A stretch of 64,000 nucleotides of DNA. Source: Lysobacter sp. ISL-50 (GTDB lineage: Bacteria; Pseudomonadota; Gammaproteobacteria; Xanthomonadales; Xanthomonadaceae). The number at the start of each line of letters is the position of its first letter. Position 1 is the stretch's first letter. The translations under genes and the position numbers were made by a program. The stretch lies in assembly GCF_018612875.1 (NCBI RefSeq), contig NZ_JAGGRI010000007.1, forward strand, positions 186,001 through 250,000, written 5' to 3'. Of the stretch, positions 39,693-48,589 are shown one piece after another. A model generated the notes under the pieces. The model saw only the letters and a list, made by a program, of their open reading frames with translations. It was not told the origin of the DNA and searched no databases.

Positions 39693-39720
39693 GCGGCGCT
39701 CGGACACGGAGCGAGTGAAT

Positions 39721-39860
39721 TCGCCCCCTTTGAAAAAGGGGGCGGCGCGCTGCGTTGTACGAAGGGCTAGGTGGATCGGCCGCGCGGGGGATTTGCTTTG
39801 CTTGATCGAAGAGCAAAAGCGAATCCCCCCTAGCCCCCCTTTTTCAAAGGGGGGAACTGC
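39721..39860. repeat. TTTGAAAAAGGGGG inverted-repeat element, copy 1
   Basis: Terminal inverted segments (CGCCCCCTTTGAAAAAGGGG and CCCCCTTTTTCAAAGGGGGG) bound about 140 bases with a less conserved middle. A second copy is at 59260-59379. It looks like a small non-autonomous mobile element. Each terminus can also fold and read T-runs, so it may terminate transcription of the converging genes on its two sides. Confidence 0.88.
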
Positions 39861-39887
39861 TTCGGGCTTTCGATCGGGCCTCGCCGA

Positions 39888-41990
39888 TCAGATCAACCCC
39901 GGATCGGTAATGCCATGCTCACCGGTCTCCAGGCGCCCCGCCACCCGGCGGTAATACTCCGGATCGTTCGCATCGGTCAGCACGAAGTCGTACCACTGCT
40001 GGCTTTCGTCCAGCTTGATCGCGCGATAACGCAACGCGCCGGCGCCCAGCCGCTCCAGGCGCGATTCGTACAAGCCGTATTGATCCGCGATGTCCAACCG
40101 CAGCGGCTTGCGATGTGGGTTGCGCAACGCCAGGATCAGCTTGCGACGGCGCAGGCGCAGGTCGGGCACGGTGGTCACGCTTGGGTTGACGCCGTGCAAG
40201 GAACCGCGGAATTCACGGTAGAAACCGTTCGGCGCGAACACCTTCAAGGCGTAGGCGCGGGCGCCGTCGGTCTTCAGCGACCACTCGCCGTGCAGCGACT
40301 TGCCCGGCTCGACCGTGTAGCGGCGCGGAATCGCATTGGGATCGAGCAGGTCGTAAACATGGAACACCACCGCGACCCGGCCGCTGTTGGCGAAGCTCAG
40401 GCGCAGGCGGCGGTTGTCGCGGTCCACGCGCTCGCCGACCTGCAAGTCGTACGGCAACGCGCGCGAAGGCTTGATTCCGCGTTCCTGCTGCGGCGCGCCG
40501 GACACCGCCGGCGGCTTCGGCGCGGGCAGGCGGCTTTGTTCGGCGACGATGCGATCGGCGTCGCTGGTGTCGGGCAGGCTCGGGATCGGCTCGTGGTTGG
40601 GATCGAAGAAATTGAACGCGGTGGTCAGGTCGCCGCAAACCGCGCGGCGCCAGGCGCTGATGTTGGGCTCGACCACGCCGAAGCGTTTTTCCAGGAAGCG
40701 GATCACCGAGGTGTGGTCGAACACCTGCGAGTTGATCCAGCCGCCGCGGCTCCACGGCGAGATCACGTACATCGGCACGCGCGGGCCCAGGCCGTAGGGG
40801 CGGTTGTAGTAGATCGCCGGGTCGCTGGAGGTGCCGTGCGAGGGGCCGCTGCGCGCGGTGTGGTGCTCGCCGCGCAGATCGACCGTGGAGCCGCCGATCT
40901 GCGCGTTGTTCGCGTCCAGCGCCGGCGGCGCCGGCGGCGGCACGTGGTCGAAGAAGCCGTCGTTCTCGTCGAAGTTGACGATCAGCACCGTGCTCGCCCA
41001 CACGTCCGGATCGGCGGTGAGCGCGTCGAGCACGCGCGCGGTGTAGTCCGCGCCCCAGATCGGCGCCGACGGGCCGGGATGCTCGGAATACTTCGCCGGC
41101 GCGACCAGCCACGACACCTGCGGCAACTGGCCGCTGCGCACGTCCGCGGCCAGGTCTTCCAAGGTCCAGGTTTTAAGGGCTTTTTCCGCCAGGCCCGAGC
41201 CCGGCAGCGCGGCGCGGAACTGGCGGAAACCTTCCAGCGGGTTGTCGGAGAAGTTGTCGTCCATGTCCTGGTACAACTTCCAGCTCACCCCGGCCTGTTC
41301 CAGGCGCTCGGGATAGGTAGTCCAGAAATAGCCTTCGCTGGCCGGGCCGGAATCGTCGAAGGTGTTGACGATGGCCGGGCCGCCGCGGTCGGCGGCCGGG
41401 TTGTTGGTGCCGGTCCACAGGAACAGGCGATTGGGATTGGTGCCGGTCTGCTGCGAGCAGTGGTAGGCGTCGCACAGGGTGAAGGCGTTGGCGAGCGCGT
41501 ACTGGAACGGGATGTCGGCTTGTTGGTAATGGCCGAGCGAGCGTTCGGTCTTGGCCGGCAGCCACTTGTCCATCAGGCCGTGGTTCCAGGCCGCCTGCGC
41601 GTCGGGCCAGGTGTGCGGGGTGCCGCCGATGCGCTGCGCGCTCGTGGTCTTGGTGTCGATGTGATACGGCTGGATCTCGCGGCCTTGCGCGGTGGCTTGC
41701 TGCCACACCGGCTTGCCGCTGGGCAGCGGAATCGGGAAGCGATCGCCGAAGCCGCGCACGCCGCGCATCGCGCCGAAGTAATGATCGAACGAGCGGTTCT
41801 CCTGCATCAGGATCACCACGTGCTTGACGTCGCGGATGGTGCCGGTGACGCGCGCGGCGGGGATCGCGAGCGCTCTTTGGATAGCGGGCGGGAACAGGTT
41901 CAGGACCACGCCGGCGGCGGTAGCGCCGGCGGCGCCGCGCAGGAAGTCGCGACGCTGGGTGTCGCGCGGGGAGTCGGGCTGATCGGTCAT
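39888..41990 (-). CDS. phospholipase C, phosphocholine-specific family
   Basis: The product has 700 residues from ATG 41990. A twin-arginine signal (RRDFLRG, 13-19) precedes a hydrophobic stretch, so the folded enzyme is Tat-exported. The phosphoesterase core has ENRSFDHYFGAMRGVRGF (64-81), and further blocks include NFDENDGFFDHVPPPAPP and SRGGWINSQVFDHTS. Two C-terminal beta domains (about 480-690) match the family. It releases phosphocholine or phosphoethanolamine from phospholipids outside the cell. Permease and Rieske oxygenase genes follow upstream on the same strand. Confidence 0.93.
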   Translation of the reverse strand: MTDQPDSPRDTQRRDFLRGAAGATAAGVVLNLFPPAIQRALAIPAARVTGTIRDVKHVVILMQENRSFDHYFGAMRGVRGFGDRFPIPLPSGKPVWQQATAQGREIQPYHIDTKTTSAQRIGGTPHTWPDAQAAWNHGLMDKWLPAKTERSLGHYQQADIPFQYALANAFTLCDAYHCSQQTGTNPNRLFLWTGTNNPAADRGGPAIVNTFDDSGPASEGYFWTTYPERLEQAGVSWKLYQDMDDNFSDNPLEGFRQFRAALPGSGLAEKALKTWTLEDLAADVRSGQLPQVSWLVAPAKYSEHPGPSAPIWGADYTARVLDALTADPDVWASTVLIVNFDENDGFFDHVPPPAPPALDANNAQIGGSTVDLRGEHHTARSGPSHGTSSDPAIYYNRPYGLGPRVPMYVISPWSRGGWINSQVFDHTSVIRFLEKRFGVVEPNISAWRRAVCGDLTTAFNFFDPNHEPIPSLPDTSDADRIVAEQSRLPAPKPPAVSGAPQQERGIKPSRALPYDLQVGERVDRDNRRLRLSFANSGRVAVVFHVYDLLDPNAIPRRYTVEPGKSLHGEWSLKTDGARAYALKVFAPNGFYREFRGSLHGVNPSVTTVPDLRLRRRKLILALRNPHRKPLRLDIADQYGLYESRLERLGAGALRYRAIKLDESQQWYDFVLTDANDPEYYRRVAGRLETGEHGITDPGLI

Positions 41991-42101
41991 AAATATCCGG
42001 GCAAAAGCGGCTGGGGGAGCGGCGGGCGACCGCTGCCGCAGCGTGCTGCGCGCAGATGGCATCGCGGTTACCGCTTGTAGACCCGTGCGCGGACTTGTGC
42101 G

Positions 42102-43445
42102 CTAGCTCGCGGAACCCTGCGACCTTTGTCGCAGCCGCAGCAGCAGATGAACAGGCAAGCCCGCCGCGACCAGCAGCGCGCCCCACAACAGCGCTTCGGC
42201 GCCGATGCCGGCCAGCGCATAGACGCTGAATGCCAGCGCGAAGGCGGCGACGATGCGGCTGCGGCCTTCGCCGCGCAACAGCCAGACCGCGCTGCCGGCG
42301 ACGTAGGGCAGCAAGGTCGCCGCGGTCGATAGCAGGATCGAGAACACGAACACCTGCACCAGCGAGCGGCTGAAATTCGCCAGCACCAGGATCGAGGCCA
42401 GCGCGCTGCCGATCAACACGCCCAGCCACGGCGTGCCGCGCCGATCGACACGGGCGAAGAACGCCGGGAACACCCGATCGCGCGCGGCCGCCAGCGGCAA
42501 CTGCCCCGACAACAGCGTCCAGCCGTTGAGCGCGCCCAGGCACGACACCGCCGACACCGCCGCCAACGCCAGCCCCGCGCCCGGCCCCCACAACATGCTG
42601 GCGGCGTCGGCCATCGGCGATTGCGATTGCCTGAGGCTGTCGGCCGGCAACAGACCGACCACCACGCTGCAAGCCAGCACGGTGGCGATGCCGGCCAGCA
42701 GGGTTCCGGACACGGTCGCGCGCGGCACGTTGCGTTCGGGATCGCGGATCGCACCGGCCGGCACCGTCGCCGCTTCCAGGCCCAGCAGCGCCCACAGCGT
42801 CAACGCCGCGGTCGCGTGCGCGGCCTGCGGCAGCGATTGCCCGCTGGGATTGAACGGGCGGAACGCCTGCGCGCCGTCCAGCCACCACAGCGCGACCACG
42901 CCGAACAACAGCAACGGCAGCAGCTTCAGGGCGGTGGTGACGATCTGCACGCGGCCGGCCTCGCGCACGCCGAGCAGATTGATCGCGGTGCACAGCCACA
43001 ACGCGGCCAGCGCGCACGCGGCCGCGCGCGCCGGCGTCGCGGTCAGCGCCGGCATCAGCGCGCCGATGCTGCCGGCGAAGGCGACCGCGATGGCGGCGTT
43101 GGCGCACCACAGCGAAATCCAGTAACTCCACGCGATGACGAATCCGACCGTATCGCCGAAGGCGCGGTGCGCGTAGGTGTAGGGGCCGCCGCTCTGCGGC
43201 CAGCGCATGGCCATGCGGGCGAAGGTGAAGGCCAGCAGCAGCGCGCCGCACAAGGTGATGGCCCAGCCGATCAGGCTGGCGCCGCCGTATGGCGCCAAGG
43301 CCGCGGGCAGCAGGAACACGCCGCTGCCGATCATGTTGCCGACCACCAGCGCGATCGCCGCCCACAACCCCAGGGGGCGGCGCTGAGCGGGATCGGGCGA
43401 AGGGTTTTCCACCGGCGAGGGATCTGCCAAGCCGCCGGCGCTCAT
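42102..43445 (-). CDS. APC-family amino acid/amine permease
   Basis: The product has 447 residues from ATG 43445 and about 12 membrane segments. The first helix carries ALVVGNMIGSGVFLLPAAL, the signature substrate-site glycine motif of the APC superfamily. A later block is SGGPYTYAHRAFGDTVGF. The substrate is not determinable. The start is five bases after the Rieske oxygenase stop, so the two are one transcript. The permease may import the oxygenase substrate. Confidence 0.92.
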   Translation of the reverse strand: MSAGGLADPSPVENPSPDPAQRRPLGLWAAIALVVGNMIGSGVFLLPAALAPYGGASLIGWAITLCGALLLAFTFARMAMRWPQSGGPYTYAHRAFGDTVGFVIAWSYWISLWCANAAIAVAFAGSIGALMPALTATPARAAACALAALWLCTAINLLGVREAGRVQIVTTALKLLPLLLFGVVALWWLDGAQAFRPFNPSGQSLPQAAHATAALTLWALLGLEAATVPAGAIRDPERNVPRATVSGTLLAGIATVLACSVVVGLLPADSLRQSQSPMADAASMLWGPGAGLALAAVSAVSCLGALNGWTLLSGQLPLAAARDRVFPAFFARVDRRGTPWLGVLIGSALASILVLANFSRSLVQVFVFSILLSTAATLLPYVAGSAVWLLRGEGRSRIVAAFALAFSVYALAGIGAEALLWGALLVAAGLPVHLLLRLRQRSQGSAS

Positions 43446-43450
43446 CAGTT

Positions 43451-44575
43451 TCAGCCTTGTCCCGGAGCCGACGCGGCGCGATAGGCCTCGCGCAACAGTT
43501 CCTGGAAATGATGCACGGCGTTTTCGCGCAGCGGGTTCAGGCGACCGGCCACGTACGAACCCGAGTTCAAGCCGCGCTGCACGTCCTCGCAGATGGTCAG
43601 GTCTTCCAACTGCACTTCGTCGCTGAAGGCCAGATCGGCTTCGCGGCGCGCGCGCGCCGGTCCGGAATCGTCCGCGGTGTAATAGAAATCGAACTCGACC
43701 CGGCAGCGGTCCACCCCGACCGGCACGATGCGATTGGTCTGCAGCCGCCCGGGCAGGATGTTGAGCATGGTGTTGGGCCACATCCAGTAGTACAGCGCGT
43801 CGCCGCTGCCGTACAGGCTATCGCCGCTTTCCAGCGGGCTCCACTGGTAGGAATACCAGCGCGCGGTTTGCGTGACGTAGCTGCGGTAGTCCAGCAAGCG
43901 GTTGAGGCCGGGATGGATATGCGGGACGTGATAACCCTCCAGGTAGTTATCGACGTAGACCTTCCAGTTGCAGGCGACGTCGTAACCGACCCGGTGGTGA
44001 TGGCCGTACTCGGCCAGGCCGCGCGCATCGCCGATGCGCTGCGCGATGCCGTCGACGAATTCGTCGAAATCCAGCGCGGCGGCCGCGGAGGCGGCGAACA
44101 CCAGTCCCTGCCACACCCGCACCTGCAACTGCGGCAGACGCACCTGGGCGGGATCGAAATCCGGCGCGTGATTCATTTCCGGCGCCGAGCGCAGCACCCC
44201 GTCCAGGCCGTAGGTCCAGCCGTGATAGCGGCAGCGCAGCGAACGCGCGGCCAAGCCGTCGCAGCTGGCGATCGGCCCGGCGCGATGGCGGCAGACGTTG
44301 TGGAAGACCCGGATCTCGCCGTCGTCGCCGCGCACCGCGATCACCGGCAGGCCGGCGAAATCGGCGACGACATGGTCGCCGGCTTCGCGCAACTGGCACA
44401 GGTGGGCGATCAACTGCCAGCCGCGATCGAACACCGCCGCGCGGTCGAGCGCGGCCATGCCGGCGGCCACGTAGTAGCGCGCGGGCAGGGCGGTGGCGTG
44501 GCTCAGGGGCTGCGGCGCGAGATCCGGTTGTCCGGGCGCGATGGCGGCGATGACGCTGGCGGCGGGCTCGGTCAT
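43451..44575 (-). CDS. Rieske non-heme iron oxygenase, choline/betaine-type
   Basis: The product has 374 residues. The Rieske cluster motif is C95-R-H97 with C115-R-Y-H118, and the mononuclear iron site lies in DNYLEGYHVPHIH (His216 and His221). The layout resembles choline monooxygenase, glycine-betaine demethylase (GbcA) and carnitine oxygenase alpha subunits. A reductase partner is not adjacent. The permease follows after five bases, and a phosphocholine-releasing phospholipase C is next, which makes a quaternary-amine substrate plausible. Confidence 0.88.
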   Translation of the reverse strand: MTEPAASVIAAIAPGQPDLAPQPLSHATALPARYYVAAGMAALDRAAVFDRGWQLIAHLCQLREAGDHVVADFAGLPVIAVRGDDGEIRVFHNVCRHRAGPIASCDGLAARSLRCRYHGWTYGLDGVLRSAPEMNHAPDFDPAQVRLPQLQVRVWQGLVFAASAAAALDFDEFVDGIAQRIGDARGLAEYGHHHRVGYDVACNWKVYVDNYLEGYHVPHIHPGLNRLLDYRSYVTQTARWYSYQWSPLESGDSLYGSGDALYYWMWPNTMLNILPGRLQTNRIVPVGVDRCRVEFDFYYTADDSGPARARREADLAFSDEVQLEDLTICEDVQRGLNSGSYVAGRLNPLRENAVHHFQELLREAYRAASAPGQG

Positions 44576-44704
44576 GGCCGCAGTATCCGCCGCGCCGGCG
44601 CGGCGCGCAAAGCCGGCGGTCGCGGTCTGAGCGCCACCGCGACCCGCGCACCCATGGCCCGGTCGTGGCTATACTCGGGCGCATATCCAATGCAAGGGAA
44701 TGCC

Positions 44705-45388
44705 ATGAATCAGCCCGTCATCCCCGACGTCGCCCTGGTGGACAACACCGAGCAGCGCACCCCGCTGGTGCTGGTGCTGGACTGCTCCGGCAGCATGATG
44801 GGTCCGCCGATCCAGCAGTTGAACGAAGGCCTCAAGTTGTTGGAGACCGAACTCAAGGGCGATGTGATCGCGGCCAAGCGCGTGCGCGTGCTGGTCGTGC
44901 GCTACGGCGGTTTCGACCATGCCGAAGTGGTCGGCGACTGGTGCGACGCGATGGATTTCAGCGCGCCCAACCTCGAAGCCGACGGCACCACCCCGACCGG
45001 GCGCGCGATCGATCTGGCCCTGGTCGAGGTCGAGAACGAAAAGCAGCGCTTCAAGGCCGCCGGCATCGCCTACACCCGGCCGTGGCTGTTCCTGATGTCC
45101 GACGGCACGCCGACCGACGCCTGGGAAGCGGCAGCCAAGCGCGCCTGCGACGCCGAGCGCGCCAACAAGGTGGCGATCTTCCCGATCGCGGTCGGCGAAG
45201 GCGCCGACGACGCGATCATGAGCCAGTTCAGCAGCAAGGGCCCGGGCGGTGTGAAGCGCCTGCACGGTCTGCAGTTCCGCGAGCTGTTCCTGTGGCTCAG
45301 CGCGAGCATGCAGGTGGTGTCGCAATCGCGTCCCGGCGGCCAGGCGCAGCTGCCCTCGACCGACACCTGGTCGGCGGTACCGACCTGA
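44705..45388 (+). CDS. VWA-domain protein, TerY-type
   Basis: The product has 227 residues, with AAGGGA ahead of ATG 44705. A single von Willebrand A domain fills the protein. Its MIDAS motif is DCSGSM (Asp26, Ser28, Ser30), with the later Thr in GTTPTGRAID and Asp in LMSDGTPTD. No signal peptide is present. It heads an operon with a PP2C-type phosphatase and a protein kinase. That trio is known as the TerY-P triad and is linked by comparative genomics to tellurite/stress and phage-response regions. Confidence 0.9.
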   Translation: MNQPVIPDVALVDNTEQRTPLVLVLDCSGSMMGPPIQQLNEGLKLLETELKGDVIAAKRVRVLVVRYGGFDHAEVVGDWCDAMDFSAPNLEADGTTPTGRAIDLALVEVENEKQRFKAAGIAYTRPWLFLMSDGTPTDAWEAAAKRACDAERANKVAIFPIAVGEGADDAIMSQFSSKGPGGVKRLHGLQFRELFLWLSASMQVVSQSRPGGQAQLPSTDTWSAVPT

Positions 45389-45405
45389 GCGGCGGGGTCG
45401 CGGGC

Positions 45406-46179
45406 ATGAGCTGGCGAATTTACGCCGCATCGGCGACCGGAACCTCCCACATCGACAAAGGTATTCCCTGCCAGGACGCGTTCGCGTTCCATGCGGCCGG
45501 CGATGTGCTGGTCGCGGTGGTATGCGACGGCGCCGGCTCGGCGCCGCGCAGCGATGAAGGCTCGCGCCTGCTCGCCGATACCGTCGCGCGGATATTGGGC
45601 GATCGTTGCGAGCGCGAACCCGAATGCCTCGGCGTTGATGCCGAGGCCTGGTTCGCCATCGTCGCCGAAGTGGTGACGGTCGCGCGCGATGCGCTGAGCC
45701 AGACCGCGCAGGCCGCGCAGGCGCCGCTGTCGAACTATGCCGCGACCTTGGTCGGCTACGCCGGCGACGGCCAGCGCGGCTGGTTCTTCCATATCGGCGA
45801 CGGCATCGGCGTGGCCGAGCCGGCGACGCTGGACGATGGCGAGGACAGCGCCGCGGCGTCGGTGTCGCTGCCGTCGAACGGCGAGTACGCGAACGAAACC
45901 TACTTCGTCACCGGCGACTCCTGGCGCGAGCATCTGCGCGTGTTGCCGGTGACGGCGCCGGTCGCGCATCTGGCGCTGATGTCCGACGGCGCGATGCCGT
46001 TCGCGATGCAGAAGAACAACGCCGGCCTGTTCAAGCCGTTCTTCGAACCGGTCGCGCGCTATCTTGCGTCGGTGGACGAAGACCAGGGCAGCCGCGCGCT
46101 GCTGGCCACGCTAGAGGACCCGCGCACGCACGGCATCACCTCCGACGACAAGACTCTGCTGATCGCATTGCGGAGCTGA
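45406..46179 (+). CDS. PP2C-type protein phosphatase
   Basis: The product has 257 residues. Metal-binding aspartates are visible in PCQDAFAF (Asp24), VVCDGAGSA (Asp41), LMSDGAMPF and TSDDKTLLIA. There is no signal peptide. It probably dephosphorylates the Ser/Thr kinase encoded next, or that kinase's substrates. It starts 17 bases after the VWA gene and ends eight bases before the kinase gene. Confidence 0.9.
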   Translation: MSWRIYAASATGTSHIDKGIPCQDAFAFHAAGDVLVAVVCDGAGSAPRSDEGSRLLADTVARILGDRCEREPECLGVDAEAWFAIVAEVVTVARDALSQTAQAAQAPLSNYAATLVGYAGDGQRGWFFHIGDGIGVAEPATLDDGEDSAAASVSLPSNGEYANETYFVTGDSWREHLRVLPVTAPVAHLALMSDGAMPFAMQKNNAGLFKPFFEPVARYLASVDEDQGSRALLATLEDPRTHGITSDDKTLLIALRS

Positions 46180-46187
46180 GCGCGGCG

Positions 46188-47672
46188 ATGAGCAGCCCCA
46201 GCACCGGCAGCCGCATCCAGATCGGCCCGCGCCCCAGCCGGCTCGGGCCGTTGATCAAGAGCGGCGGCGCCGGCAGCGTTTATCTGCTGCCGGACTATCC
46301 CGACAGCGTGGCCAAGATCTATCACGCGCGGGTGGACCCGCCCAGCTACACCGATCGCGTCGAGGCGATGCTGCAACTGCGGCCGAAACTGCCGGATCAG
46401 CTGGAAGGCGGCAAGCGCTACGTGCAGATCGCCTGGCCCGACGCGGTGGTGCGCGACGAGCGCGGACGCTTCATCGGTTTCACCATGCCGGCGCTGGACG
46501 TGGACTCGACTTCGGAAGTCGAGCAAGTCCTGCAGGAACGCCAGGCGCGCGCCGCCGGTCTGCCGGTCGGTCTGGGCCACAAGGTCACCCTGGCGGCGAA
46601 TCTGGCCTCGGTGCTGGCGGCCTTGCATGCGCAGCACCATTACGTGGTCGATCTCAAGCCGGTGAACCTGCGCTTCTATCGCGCTTCGCTGTATATCGCC
46701 TTGCTCGACTGCGACGGTTTCAGCATCCAGGGCCTCGGCCGGCGCTTTCACGCACCGCAGTTCACGCCCGACTATCTGGCGCCGGAATACCAGGTCCACA
46801 CGCTGACCGAAGCCGGCGAGGAAACCCAGGACCGGTTCGCTTTGGCGGTGGTGATTTTCCAGTTGCTGAATTTCGGCATCCATCCTTACAGCGGCCGGCC
46901 CAGGCACGACCGCGTGCCCACCGATGTGCCCGGGCGCATTCGCGAACGCTGCTACGCCTACGGCCGCCGCGGCAATCCGGCGATGGAGCCCAACCCGGTC
47001 AGCGCGCACGCGATGATGCCGGGGCAATTGCGCGATCTGTTCGATCGCGCCTTCGGCGACACGCCGTCGGCGAGGCCCAGTTCGGCCGAGTGGGGCGATG
47101 CCTTGCGCGCCTACGCGCAGCCCTCGCGCGGGCTGATCGTGGTGTGCGCGAAGCATCGCGAACACCAGCACTACGCCGGCCAGTCCTGCGCCTCGTGCAT
47201 GCGCCAGGAACTGCTGACCCGCACCGCGCGCAACGCGGTGCCGCGGCCGAAGACGGTGTCGCCGCTGCCGCCGATCTGGACCGCGGCCGCCCGCGCCGCG
47301 GCCGCGCGCGGCGCCCGGCCCACCCGCGCGCAACTGCAGGCGCAGTTGCAAGCGCAGTTGCAGTTGCAGGCGCAAATGCAGGCGCAAATGCAGGCGGCGC
47401 AGGCCAGGCCGGCGCCGGCGGTGGCGCGCGCGTCGGGCCGGATGTCGCGTTTCTCCAGCCGCATGCGGGTGGTGCTGGCGCTGCTGTTCCCGCTGGCGTT
47501 CGCCTTCATCGCCCAGTTCGTCCAGGGCTATTACGCGGCCTTGCGCGCGGCCGCGCAGTCGCCGTTCGACGGATGGATGAACGCGATCCTGATGACGTAT
47601 CTGGGTTTGGCCTTCGTCGTCGGCTGTTATTTCTTCGTCGTGGCGGTGCCGCGCATGTTGAACAACCGATGA
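46188..47672 (+). CDS. Ser/Thr protein kinase-like membrane protein
   Basis: The product has 494 residues. A glycine loop (IKSGGAGSVY), Lys43 in VAKIY, the catalytic-loop VVDLKPVN (Asp155) and DCDGFSI (Asp176, DFG-like) define a divergent kinase domain to about residue 300. A Cys/His cluster (KHREHQHYAGQSCASC) follows. A low-complexity Gln/Ala stretch (about 375-405) comes next, then two C-terminal membrane segments (about 427-447 and 465-487). It completes the VWA/phosphatase/kinase set. Its stop overlaps the next gene. Confidence 0.88.
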   Translation: MSSPSTGSRIQIGPRPSRLGPLIKSGGAGSVYLLPDYPDSVAKIYHARVDPPSYTDRVEAMLQLRPKLPDQLEGGKRYVQIAWPDAVVRDERGRFIGFTMPALDVDSTSEVEQVLQERQARAAGLPVGLGHKVTLAANLASVLAALHAQHHYVVDLKPVNLRFYRASLYIALLDCDGFSIQGLGRRFHAPQFTPDYLAPEYQVHTLTEAGEETQDRFALAVVIFQLLNFGIHPYSGRPRHDRVPTDVPGRIRERCYAYGRRGNPAMEPNPVSAHAMMPGQLRDLFDRAFGDTPSARPSSAEWGDALRAYAQPSRGLIVVCAKHREHQHYAGQSCASCMRQELLTRTARNAVPRPKTVSPLPPIWTAAARAAAARGARPTRAQLQAQLQAQLQLQAQMQAQMQAAQARPAPAVARASGRMSRFSSRMRVVLALLFPLAFAFIAQFVQGYYAALRAAAQSPFDGWMNAILMTYLGLAFVVGCYFFVVAVPRMLNNR

Positions 47673-48145
47673 GCTGGCGCGGGCCGCCGTCGCGATGGCA
47701 GCGCATGCGCGTGCCGACCCTGTTCCCGTGGCTGAAGGTGGCGATCCTGGCTTTTTTCACCGTGCTGGTGATGGCGCCGATCACCGGCTGGCTGATGTCG
47801 CTGCCGATGTGGGCGATGGACGTGCTGGGCTATCTGCTGTCCTCGCCGCTGCACACCCAGTCCGAGCGCTGGTTCCGCGCCGGGCTGGTGCTGGCCGGCG
47901 TGCCGAGCCTGATCGCGGTGGGCTGGCGCGCGCGCCAGGATCGCGATTTCGATATGGGTGTGATGACCGCGATAGCGACGCTGATCCTGATGGTGGGCTT
48001 GATCGCGCATTACCGCTGGATCGAGATGAAACGCGGTGGGCGCGAGAACGCGGTGATCGAGCGGATCGAACCGCGCGCCATCGACGTCGCCCCGAAGTCT
48101 TTTGTAGGAGGGGCTTCAGCCCCGATGCTTTTCTTTCAGCGCTGA
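47669..48145 (+). CDS. small membrane protein whose C-terminus is repeat-derived
   Basis: The product has 158 residues. The start overlaps the kinase stop (ATGA), so it is the fourth gene of the TerY-P-type operon. It has three hydrophobic segments (about 22-44, 66-84, 90-112). The last 17 residues (PKSFVGGASAPMLFFQR) are encoded by the GGGGCTTCAGCCCC repeat that begins at about 48096. The native C-terminus has therefore been replaced. No family is recognised. Confidence 0.75.
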   Translation: MSWRGPPSRWQRMRVPTLFPWLKVAILAFFTVLVMAPITGWLMSLPMWAMDVLGYLLSSPLHTQSERWFRAGLVLAGVPSLIAVGWRARQDRDFDMGVMTAIATLILMVGLIAHYRWIEMKRGGRENAVIERIEPRAIDVAPKSFVGGASAPMLFFQR

Positions 48146-48200
48146 AAGATTCACCGCCTCGGATCGAAAAGCATCGGGGCTGAAGCCCCTCCCACAAGAG
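48096..48200. repeat. GGGGCTTCAGCCCC repeat, copy 1
   Basis: Inverted arms TGTAGGAGGGGCTTCAGCCC and GGGGCTGAAGCCCCTCCCAC, with CGATGCTTTT and AAAAGCATCG inside, enclose about 35 unique bases. Three further copies lie at 51424-51772. The left arm is in the reading frame of the preceding membrane protein. Confidence 0.9.
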
Positions 48201-48419
48201 TCGCGCTCATTCGATCGCGATGCCCGGCCGATGCGCGCCGGCCCCCTGCCGCACGCGCATCGGCCGGATCGCCGGAACCGGCTCCTGCAAGCCGCGTCCC
48301 CGACTGACCGCCGATACGCAACGCATCGTCGCTGTACGATGCCTGCCCTTCGTTCGGATCACTGCGCATCCGCTGGGCTGCACGCAATGATCCGGGCGGT
48401 CAATTCTTCGATCCGTCAG

Positions 48420-48532
48420 TCCGTCATTCCCGCGAACGCGGGCTCCGCTTTACTTCAGCGGAGCCGAACATCCAGCGACTTCAAACGTTCTCGCACGAAA
48501 GGCCCTGGATTCCCGCGTTCGCGGGAATGACG
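48420..48532. repeat. CATTCCCGCG composite repeat
   Basis: CCGTCATTCCCGCGAACGCG and the inverse CGCGTTCGCGGGAATGACG flank the spacer containing GGCTCCGCTTTACTTCAGCG and GTTCTCGCACGAAAGGCC. The same spacer, inverted, is present in the array at 16220-16560, so this is a composite REP-type unit moved as a whole. The rest of 48201-48589 has nothing I recognise. Confidence 0.88.
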
Positions 48533-48589
48533 ACCTGGGAACGGCGCAATCACACCGGAGCATCACGCAACTCCGACACCGTCACCCCA

